A DNA stretch of 64,000 nucleotides from Streptomyces roseolilacinus (GTDB lineage Bacteria > Actinomycetota > Actinomycetes > Streptomycetales > Streptomycetaceae). Below are positions 37,028 through 45,300 of this stretch, one piece after another. The stretch spans positions 186,001-250,000 of the forward strand of contig NZ_BMSV01000003.1 of NCBI RefSeq assembly GCF_014649335.1, in the 5' to 3' direction. Position 1 is the stretch's first letter, and each line of letters starts with the position of its first letter. The notes beneath the pieces were generated by a model, which had not been told where the DNA came from, ran no database searches, and saw only the letters and a list, made by a program, of their open reading frames with translations. Made by a program: the position numbers and the translations under genes.

Positions 37028-37897
37028 TCAGCTGTGAAGGCGCGGCGGGAAGCGGTGCCGGAGGTTGCGGGAAACCTGGGGGCGCCTCACCGGAAGGAGC
37101 CGGACGACGCGGAGGTAGTCGTCGGAGGAACGCAGGGTGAGGCTCCGCAGGGGCGCTGGAACGTCCAGGCTCCGCAGTATGGGTGCGGCGAGGACGGGAG
37201 TGGAGAACTCCTCGATTTCCCCGAGCGCCATGATGTGCTCCCACGTCGCGCTGTTCTCGTCGGTTCCCCAGACCATCCGCGCGACAGGCGGACTGTCGAA
37301 CAGGTGGAGGATGCGGGCGCGAGCGATGAAGTGGTTCTTCGCATAGAAGAACACGTCGTCGCCGACGCGGCGGCCTCGCAGAGCTCTCGCTTTTTCGTTG
37401 TTGGAGCGCGCAGCGGGAGTGGAACCCCACAGGCGAGCGATTCCACTCGGGTACAGGGCGGCCAGCGCATCCGCCTGCTCACCGAGTGCGTTTCTGATGT
37501 CCGTGATCCGAATGCCCTGCCGTATCGACTTGGCGAAGTTCTGCGGGCCGCGATCCCGCGCCCCGCCGCGAGGCTGGAGAACCAGCTGGGGCGCCACCTG
37601 CTGCGTCCCGTCCGCGACGCTGATTCCGTCCTCCACCGTGAAGCCGAGGACACGCAGGCGGTGTGCCACGGTGCGCGCACCGCCGCTGAAGTCTTCAGCC
37701 GGCAGCAGGTTGCCGACCGAGTACAGGTGGGCCACGCCCGCTATGGCCTTCGAGTCATAGCGGTTTCCGTCCAGGACCAGCTCGTACGTCGTGGCCCGAC
37801 CGAAGCCGTACCGGCGGAGAAACGTTTCACGACCCAGGTACTGACACTCCTTGACCGCGGCCAGCACCCCTGCACGCGTTACATCCCCCAGTCCCAT
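37028..37897 (-). CDS. ScoMcrA head-domain protein with EVE/PUA-like C-terminal domain
   Basis: The 289-residue protein begins MGLGDVTRAGVLAAVKECQ, followed by FLRRYGFGRATTYELV, YDSKAIAGVAH and FSGGARTVAHRLRVLGF, which match the N-terminal head domain of ScoMcrA-type enzymes. The C-terminal half (VGDDVFFYAKNHFIARARI, then TWEHIMALG) resembles EVE or PUA-like modified-base readers. The ATG at 37897 starts the conserved part. The stop lies about 11 bases before the HNH gene, so the two should be co-expressed as a two-protein modification-dependent restriction system. The EVE assignment is tentative. Confidence 0.7.
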   Translation of the reverse strand: MGLGDVTRAGVLAAVKECQYLGRETFLRRYGFGRATTYELVLDGNRYDSKAIAGVAHLYSVGNLLPAEDFSGGARTVAHRLRVLGFTVEDGISVADGTQQVAPQLVLQPRGGARDRGPQNFAKSIRQGIRITDIRNALGEQADALAALYPSGIARLWGSTPAARSNNEKARALRGRRVGDDVFFYAKNHFIARARILHLFDSPPVARMVWGTDENSATWEHIMALGEIEEFSTPVLAAPILRSLDVPAPLRSLTLRSSDDYLRVVRLLPVRRPQVSRNLRHRFPPRLHS

Positions 37898-38103
37898 GCC
37901 GGGGATTCTAGTAGGAAGATATGACAATTGCTGTTCCGTATCCGAACGCCGGCATCCGCCGAGGCGCTTCGCCTTTCCGGGAACCGGGCGTTGTTCCGTG
38001 GCGTACGGTGGGACGAGCCGCTTGGGCCGGTCGTCCGGGAAACCCCGGTGAGGTCCCGGAACGGCCTGCAGACCGCCTCGGTCCGACAGGAGGACGCGCG
38101 CCG

Positions 38104-38403
38104 ATGCCCAGGACCACTCAGCTGCGTACGTACACCGTCCGTGACGGGCTGCTCGACGAATGGGTGGAACGGTGGCGCGGCGACATCGTGCCGTTGCGGC
38201 TGGAGCTGGGCTTCGAGATCGGCGGAGCGTGGGTCGATCGAGAACGCAGCCAGTTCGTCTGGCTGATCTCCTACGACGGCCCCGAGACCTTCGCGGAGCG
38301 CAACGCGGTGTACTGGGCGTCGCCCGAGCGCGAGGCGATGGGTCTCGATCCGGGCGACTACCTCGTGCACACCGACGAGCGCACGGTCGAGCAACGCTAC
38401 TGA
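38104..38403 (+). CDS. NIPSNAP/DUF-type small dimeric alpha-beta barrel protein
   Basis: The 99-residue protein has the form of NIPSNAP-like ferredoxin-fold proteins: TQLRTYTVRDGLLDEWVERW at the start, a central FVWLISYDGPETFAERNAVYW and an ending YLVHTDERTVEQRY. The ATG has AGGAGG upstream. No catalytic residues or pathway can be assigned. It is convergent with the nSTAND gene, and their stops lie in a small tandem duplication. Confidence 0.75.
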   Translation: MPRTTQLRTYTVRDGLLDEWVERWRGDIVPLRLELGFEIGGAWVDRERSQFVWLISYDGPETFAERNAVYWASPEREAMGLDPGDYLVHTDERTVEQRY

Positions 38404-38430
38404 CTCAGGCAGCGCTACTGACTCAGGCGG
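38395..38430. repeat. 18-bp tandem duplication at the ends of two convergent genes
   Basis: CGCTACTGACTCAGGCAG at 38395-38412 is followed by a copy with one change at 38413-38430. The first copy includes the stop of the NIPSNAP-like gene and the second that of the nSTAND gene. Confidence 0.85.
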
Positions 38431-41400
38431 GGTCCGACGGCAGCAGGTGGTGCCGCCGCTCCTCCTCGTCCAGGGTGCGGAAGACCCGTCCGCGTGCCCG
38501 TGCCTCCAACCGGTCGTAGTCGGGGTCCGCCGGCCACACGCGTGCCGTCCCGTCGGCGGACGCGGTGAGGAGCCGCGTACCGTCCCGAGACCACGCCACC
38601 GAGGTCACCTTGTCCTGGTGGACACCGACGACGGCGATCTCCTCGAGCGTGGTGGCGGACCAGATCCGCACGGTCCGGTCGTCCGACCCGGTCGCGATGC
38701 GACGTCCGTCCGGAGACCAGGAGACGGCACGCACCCGCCCCTCGTGCCCCTTCAGTACGTCGATCCGGCGTCCCGTCACGGCGTCCCACACGGCGGCCGT
38801 CCAGTCACCGGAGGCCGTGGCCACGCGTGCTTCGTCCGGGGACCAGGCGGCGTCCTCCACGTAGTTGCCGTGCCCACGGAGCACGGTCGACTGGGTTCCG
38901 TCGGCGGTGTCCCACAGACGGCAGGTGCGGTCGTCGGAGCAACTGGCCAGCTTCCGGCCACTCGGGGACCACGCCACGCGCCCCACCCAGTCCTGGTGCC
39001 CCGTCAGCTTCCGCAGCTCCGTGCCGTCGACGGCGGACACGACGCGTACGGTGCCGTCGTGCCCGCCGGTCGCGAGCCGCCGGGCGTCCGGTGACCACGC
39101 GCTTCCCTCGACGGGCTCGCCGCGCAGTTCGAAGACCGTGCCTCCGGTGCCGTCCACGACACGGACCAGTCCGTCCGCGGTGCTGAGGGCGAGGCGGTCA
39201 CCGTGCGAGGCCCACGCCACGCTCCACACCCGCTCGCCGAGCACCGTCACCGGACCGGCGGGCCTACCGGAACCGGCGTCCCAGACCCGTGCCGTCCCGT
39301 CGTCCGAGACGGTGGCGAGACGGCTGTCGTCGCCCGACCACGCGGCCTGGTTGACCGGCCCGTCGTGGCCATGGGCCAGGACGGCCTCGGCGCCTCGCGG
39401 TCTGAGGTCCCACAGGCGGCCGGTGCCGTCGGTCGACGCGGTGGCGAGCTGGTCGCCCGACGGCGACCACGCGACCGCCCACACCGTGTCGGTGTGCCCG
39501 CGGAGCACGGCCACCACCTTCGCGTCCTCGGTGCTGACGACGCGCACGGTCCGGTCGGACGACGGGGTGGCGAGCAGTCGGCCGTCGGGAGAGAAGGCCG
39601 GGTTCCAGACGTAGTCGGTGTGGCCGCGCAGCAGCAGCCGCAGGGCGCCCGTGCGGGCGTCCCAGATGCGGGCGGTGTGGTCACCGGACCCGGTGGCCAG
39701 CGACTGCCCGTCCGGTGACCAGGCGATGCCCTCGACGAACTCCGTGTGCCCGGCCAGGGTCGTCGCGGCCGTTCCCGTCGCGGCATCCCAGACGATCACC
39801 GTCCGGTCGTGGGAGGCGGTGGCGAGACGGGAACCGTCCGGGGCCCATGCGACACCCCAGACATCGCCCGTGTGGCCGTTCAGTTCGTGCACGGGCCGAC
39901 CGGTGCCGGCCTCCCACACCCGCACGACCCGGTCCCTGAACGTGGCGGCGATCCACAGCCCGTCCGGTGACCACGCCACCCGCCGCCCGATGTCCCCGGC
40001 ACCGGTGAGCCGCCGGACGGGTTCACCGGAGGCGGTGTCCCAGATCCGCACCACGTGGTCGCGGCCGACGGTGGCCACACGGGTCGAGTCCGGGGAGAAG
40101 GCCACCGACTCGACCATGGCCCCGTCGCACGGCAGGACGTACAGCGGACGCCCCGACCGGGCCTCGTACACCCGGGCGGTGCCGTCCCTGGAGGCCGAGG
40201 CCAGCAACCGCCCGTCGGGCGACCAGGCGATGTCCCGGACCGTGTCCGAGTGCCCGTCCAGTGTGGTCCGCAGGTGGCTGGCGGCCAGCGCCGTCATCAG
40301 CCCGCGCCGCGCGGCCGGTGTCGGCGCGCACTCACCGAGCGCGGCCAGGGAGAGGAGCAGGGCCCGTTCCGGCTCGGTCTCCGCGCTCGCCAGCACCTGG
40401 CGGCCGATGCTGTCGGAGACACGGCCGAGGAAGGCGAGGTCCCGCCGCTGCGAGGCGTCGACGAGCGCGCGGGCGGGAACCGACGCCTGACCGGCCTCCT
40501 CCAGCGCGACCAGCCACCGCTGGGCGGCGGCGAGCCGCTCGCCGGTGAGGAGGTAGTCGGCGCTGCGGCCGGACCGTTCCCAGTCCACGGCCCACCGCTC
40601 CAGTTCCGCTCTCTCCCGAAGCCGTTCGGCGCGAGCCTCCGCCTCCTGGCGCAGGGGCGCCCACTGGCGGAACAGGGCCTCGTGCGTCACCTCCGCATAC
40701 GCCTCCTGGTGGCCGCCCGCGTCCCCCACCGTGCTCCCGGACGCGTCGGACCGGATGAGGCGCGCGTCGATGAACGCGTCCACCACGTACCGCTCCTGGT
40801 CGGTGAGTTCGGACAGCCGCACCGGGCGGCGGGCGAGGTCCCGTTCCTCCAGCGTGACGAACTTCAGCAGCACGCGCAGGGCGAACTCGATGCCGCCCGG
40901 GGCGTTCAGGGCCGCCACGGTGTTGTCGGCCTGCCGCGAGAGCGCCCCCGCCACGCCCCCGAGCTGCCGGTACGTCTCCTCGGTGACCGTGCCGCCCGGC
41001 CCGCAGGCGAAGTACAGCTCCTGGAGGAGGTAGGCGAGGAGGGGCAGGGCGTCGTCCGTGCCGGTGTCGTCCACGATGGTCTCGACGAGGCCGGGCGCGA
41101 ACGAGATGCCCACCAGGGCGCCCGGACGCTCGACGACCTGGGTCAGCTGCGCCCTGCTCAAGGTGCCGATCGCGACCGGATGCTGCAGGAACGGGGCGTG
41201 GCCGGTGGCGAGGAGCCGTCCCAGGAGGTCCACCCGGCAGGTGGCCAGGACCCGGACGGAGGGCTCCTGCCGCAGGCACGCGTGCAGCGCGTCCAGGAAC
41301 TGGGTCTGCTCCCGCTCGCCGGCGAGGGTGATCAGCTCCTCGAACTGGTCGATGACGAGCAGGACCCGCCGGAACTGCCCGCCGCGCAGCCGCGACAGCT

Positions 41401-41986
41401 CGGCCGTGAGGCCGTCCGGGCCCTGGCGCAGCCTCCGCAGCACCGCAGCGGCCGACTCCCTGCCGCCGCCCGCCGCGGCCAGGGAGGCGGCCAGGGAGCC
41501 GAGGGGGTTCGCGCCCGGCGAGAACGTCGGCACGATCGTCCACCGCCGTCTGTGCAGCCGGGGCATCACCCCGGCCCGTACGAGGGAGGACTTGCCGCTC
41601 CCCGACGCCCCGGTCAGCAGCAGGAACCGGTCCGCGGGGCGGGGCGCGGCGACGTGCAGCCTGCGGGTCAGCTCGGCGGCCTGCGCCTCCCTGCCGAAGT
41701 AGACCGCGGCCTCGTCCTCGTCGTAGGAGTCGAGTCCCGGGTAGGGAATCCGGTCACGCGGCCACTCCGCCTGCGCGGGCGCGGGGTTCTCCAGCCGGTA
41801 CACGACGACCTGCCCGACCACCATGGCCACCACCAGCAGTCCGATGGCCGGTACGGAGCCCCGCCGGATGACCTCCAGCAGCCAGGGCGCGTCGTCGGTG
41901 CTGGTGGCGTAGTTGGTCACGATGCCCAGCAGGCACGCGACCAGCGCCAGCATGACCTGGAGCGCCACCTGGAGGCGATGTTTCAT
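38423..41986 (-). CDS. Membrane-anchored nSTAND ATPase with 14 WD40 repeats
   Basis: The 1187-residue protein has two N-terminal membrane segments (about 7-27 and 44-63), then a STAND-type P-loop module: PYPGLDSYDEDEAAVYFGRE, Walker A TGASGSGKSS at 125-134 and Walker B LLVIDQFEEL with Asp213. A helical region (about 330-590) follows. The C-terminal half has 14 WD40 repeats of the pattern GH-x-VAWSPDG-LATAS-D-TxRxWD, enough for two seven-bladed propellers. Such proteins act as ligand-sensing switches in signalling or defence. No separate effector domain is seen; the membrane segments may serve. It is divergent from pglW. The ATG at 41986 was preferred over a GTG 33 bases upstream. Confidence 0.88.
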   Translation of the reverse strand: MKHRLQVALQVMLALVACLLGIVTNYATSTDDAPWLLEVIRRGSVPAIGLLVVAMVVGQVVVYRLENPAPAQAEWPRDRIPYPGLDSYDEDEAAVYFGREAQAAELTRRLHVAAPRPADRFLLLTGASGSGKSSLVRAGVMPRLHRRRWTIVPTFSPGANPLGSLAASLAAAGGGRESAAAVLRRLRQGPDGLTAELSRLRGGQFRRVLLVIDQFEELITLAGEREQTQFLDALHACLRQEPSVRVLATCRVDLLGRLLATGHAPFLQHPVAIGTLSRAQLTQVVERPGALVGISFAPGLVETIVDDTGTDDALPLLAYLLQELYFACGPGGTVTEETYRQLGGVAGALSRQADNTVAALNAPGGIEFALRVLLKFVTLEERDLARRPVRLSELTDQERYVVDAFIDARLIRSDASGSTVGDAGGHQEAYAEVTHEALFRQWAPLRQEAEARAERLRERAELERWAVDWERSGRSADYLLTGERLAAAQRWLVALEEAGQASVPARALVDASQRRDLAFLGRVSDSIGRQVLASAETEPERALLLSLAALGECAPTPAARRGLMTALAASHLRTTLDGHSDTVRDIAWSPDGRLLASASRDGTARVYEARSGRPLYVLPCDGAMVESVAFSPDSTRVATVGRDHVVRIWDTASGEPVRRLTGAGDIGRRVAWSPDGLWIAATFRDRVVRVWEAGTGRPVHELNGHTGDVWGVAWAPDGSRLATASHDRTVIVWDAATGTAATTLAGHTEFVEGIAWSPDGQSLATGSGDHTARIWDARTGALRLLLRGHTDYVWNPAFSPDGRLLATPSSDRTVRVVSTEDAKVVAVLRGHTDTVWAVAWSPSGDQLATASTDGTGRLWDLRPRGAEAVLAHGHDGPVNQAAWSGDDSRLATVSDDGTARVWDAGSGRPAGPVTVLGERVWSVAWASHGDRLALSTADGLVRVVDGTGGTVFELRGEPVEGSAWSPDARRLATGGHDGTVRVVSAVDGTELRKLTGHQDWVGRVAWSPSGRKLASCSDDRTCRLWDTADGTQSTVLRGHGNYVEDAAWSPDEARVATASGDWTAAVWDAVTGRRIDVLKGHEGRVRAVSWSPDGRRIATGSDDRTVRIWSATTLEEIAVVGVHQDKVTSVAWSRDGTRLLTASADGTARVWPADPDYDRLEARARGRVFRTLDEEERRHHLLPSDPA

Positions 41987-42019
41987 GCGGCCTCGGCCCC
42001 CTGCCGGTCGGCTCGACAC

Positions 42020-42357
42020 CCGCGCAGCACCCCGTCACGCCCCCGTCCCGTTCGCCGCCGTCCCGTGCCCTTCGTGCGCCGTGGCCGCGATGGGCACGTG
42101 GCCCGCTGACGGTGACCGGTCGCGCACGAGGAGCCGGGTACATGGTCCGCCGGTGACGACGGGAGATCAACAGCGCCTGGCCGAAACCGGCCACACGATT
42201 GGCGGCCGGTGTTTCGGCGGGAGATCCGAATGTTTTACAGTCCCATCCTCCATGATCTCTTCTTCCGTTTGTATGCCCGGCAACCACTAGGATCGGTTCA
42301 CTGGACCCGTGGGGTGGGGAGGGCGGGTCCTGAAAGAACGACGAGCGGGGAACAGGC
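42020..42357. promoter_or_regulatory. Divergent promoter region of the nSTAND gene and pglW with an inverted repeat
   Basis: An imperfect inverted repeat lies at 42181-42217: CCGAAACCGGCC pairs with GGCCGGTGTTTCGG with a 2-base bulge and an 11-base loop. Both genes point away, so it is not a terminator and may be a regulator site. TAGGAT at 42288-42293 is a possible pglW -10; no clear -35 was found. The stretch from 42230 to 42290 is AT-richer than the rest. Confidence 0.4.
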
Positions 42358-45300
42358 ATGCGGGAAGGCCGGTGGGTCACGGTCACCGATTCGGAGTTCG
42401 ACCACGAACGCCGCGGCCTGGAGGCGATCCGCCGGAAGTTACCGGACTCCGACCCCTGGCGGGCCTGGTCGAACTTCACCTTCACCGCGAACACCGGCCA
42501 CGTCCGCGAGGTCGACCTGCTGGTCGTCGCGCCCGGCGGCCTGTGCATGGTCGAGCTGAAGGACTGGCACGGCTCGGTCACCTCCGAGAACGGCACCTGG
42601 GTCCAGACCACCCCCGGCGGCCAGCGCCGCACCCACGGCAACCCGCTGCACCTGGTCAACCGCAAGGCCAAGGAACTGGCCGGTCTGCTCGCGCAGACCG
42701 GCGGCAAGCGGATCTGGGTCGCCGAGGCCGTCTGCTTCACGGACGACGGCCTGCGCGTCCGACTGCCCGCCCACGACCGGAACGGCGTCCACACCGTCGA
42801 CGAGCTGGTCGAGATGCTCAAGGAGCCCCCGCGTGACGAGCGGCGCCGCATCACCGCGATCGGCTCCCGCGAGATCAAGGCCGCCCTGGACAAGATCGGC
42901 GTGCGGCCCAGCGACGCCCAGTACAAGGTCGGCCCCTACGAGCTGGAGCGGAAGTCCTTCGACTCCGGCCCCACCTGGGCGGACTACCTCGCCCGCCACA
43001 GCGACCTGCCCGAGGCCGTCCGCGTCCGCGTCTACCTCAGCGAACGCGGCTCCGACGCCTCCCTGCGCCGGTCCGTCGAGAGCGCCGCCCGGCGCGAGGC
43101 CGCCGTGCTGGGCCGCTTCAAGCACCCGGGCGCCGTCCAGCTCAAGCAGTACTTCCCCTCCGGCCACACCGCCGGCCCCGCGCTGATCTTCGACTACCAC
43201 CCGCACACGCTGAAGCTGGACGAGTACCTGGTCCAGTACGGCGAGAAGCTGGACATCCTCGGCCGGATGGCGCTGGTGCGCCAGCTCGCCGAGACCGTCC
43301 GCTCCGCGCACGCCAGCCGCATCCACCATAGGGCGCTCGCCGCCCGCTCCGTGCTCGTCGTCCCCCGGCCGCGCGGCGGGAAGGGCCGGGCCGTCGGGGA
43401 GGAGGCCGCCTGGCTCACCCCGCAGCTGCAGATCTCCGACTGGCAGATCGCCACCCAGCGCAGCGGCGACTCCTCGCAGGGCCAGGGCATGACCCGGTTC
43501 GCGCCGACCGCGCTGTCCGCGATGCACCTGGCAGACGACGCCGACGCCTACCTCGCGCCCGAGCTGACCGCCCTCAACCCCGACCCGGTCTACCTCGACG
43601 TGTACGGGCTCGGCGTCCTCACCTACCTGCTGGTCACCGGCAAGGCCCCCGCCGCCAGCCAGGCCGAGCTGCTGGCCCGCCTGGAAGCCGGAGAGGGACT
43701 GCGCCCCAGCTCCCTGGTGGACGGGCTCTCCGAGGACGTGGACGAGCTGGTGCAGGCCGTCACCGCCTACCGGCCCGGACAGCGCCTGGCCAGCGTCGAC
43801 GAGTTCCTTGAGCTGCTGGAGGTCGTCGAGGACTCCCTCACCGCCCCCGCCACTGCGACGGCCACCGGCCCCGACGGGCAGGGCGAGGACGTGGCCGCCG
43901 CCGACAAGGATCCGTTGGAGGCCGTCGCCGGTGACGTGCTCGCCGGCCGGTGGGAGGTCCGCCGACGCCTCGGCACCGGCTCCACCAGCCGCGCCTTCCT
44001 CGTCCGCGACCTTCAGGCGGAGACCCGCAGGACCCGCCCGCTGGCCGTGCTGAAGGTCGCGCTGTCCGACAGCCGCGGCGAGATACTCGTCCGCGAGGCC
44101 GAGGCCATGGGCCGCCTGCGCCCCCACTCCGGCATCATCCGCCTCGTCGAGCCCGAGCCGCTGCACATCGCCGGCCGCACCGTCCTGGCGCTGGAGTACG
44201 TCGGCGACGAACGCGACGACGACGGCCAGGGCACCGAGGGCGCGGCCCGCCGGCGCCGCCGCGAGGAGACCGTCGCCCGCCAGCTCCGCGAGCACGGCCG
44301 CCTCCCGGTCGACCAGCTGGAGGCGTACGGCGACTACCTCTTCGGCGCCGTCGACTTCCTGGAGGGCGAGGGCGTCTGGCACCGCGACATCAAGCCGGAC
44401 AACATCGCCGTCCGCATCCGCCCCAACCGCACCCGCGAGCTCGTCCTCATCGACTTCTCGCTCGCCGGCTACCCGGCGAAGAGCACCGACGCGGGCACCG
44501 AGGGCTACCTCGACCCCTTCGTCGACGTCATCACCCGCGGATCGTACGACTCGCACGCCGAGCGGTACGCCGTCGCCGTCACCCTGCACCAGATGGCCTC
44601 CGGCGAGCTGCCCAAGTGGGGCGACGGCAGCGTCCTGCCCCGCATGACCGACCCGAAGGAGTGGCCACACCCGACCATCGCGGCCGAGGCGTTCGACCCG
44701 GCCGTACGGGACGGGCTCGTCGCCTTCTTCCAGAAGGCCCTGCACCGCGACGCGGGCAAGCGGTACCCCGAACTGAAGCCGATGCGGGACGCCTGGCGCA
44801 AGGTCTTCCTCGACGCCTCGCAGACCGTCCCCTCCAGCCACCGCTCCCGCCACCCCGCCACCCCCGCCGTCACATCGGCCGCCGACGGGACGCAGACCGC
44901 AGGTGCCGCCGGGGGAATCGCGGACGCCGAGCCGGAGACCGCCGAGCAGCAGCGCGACCGCCTCGCAGCCGAGGCCGCCCTCGACACCCCGCTGACCGTC
45001 TCCGGCCTCACCCCCGCCGCCCAGTCCTTCCTCTACGGCCTGGGCATCACGACGGTCGGCGAACTCCTCGACTACAGCCGCCGCAAACTCGTCAACGCCC
45101 CCGGCCTCGGCGCCAAGACCCGCAACGAGGTCCAGCGGCGGCAGCGCGAGTGGGGCGAGCGGCTGCGCGAGGCCCCCGTCTCGCCGCTCACCCCGCAGGG
45201 GAGGGCGGAGGCGAAGGAGGAGCTGGAGCAGCTCACCGCCGCCGAGTCGGCCCTCGTCGGCCGGCTCGCGACGGGAGAGTCGGCGGGTGCGCTGCCCGCC

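Noticed and set aside
36887..37924. Plus-strand frame opposite the head-domain gene
   Set aside because: No protein character; the minus-strand gene has recognisable conserved blocks.
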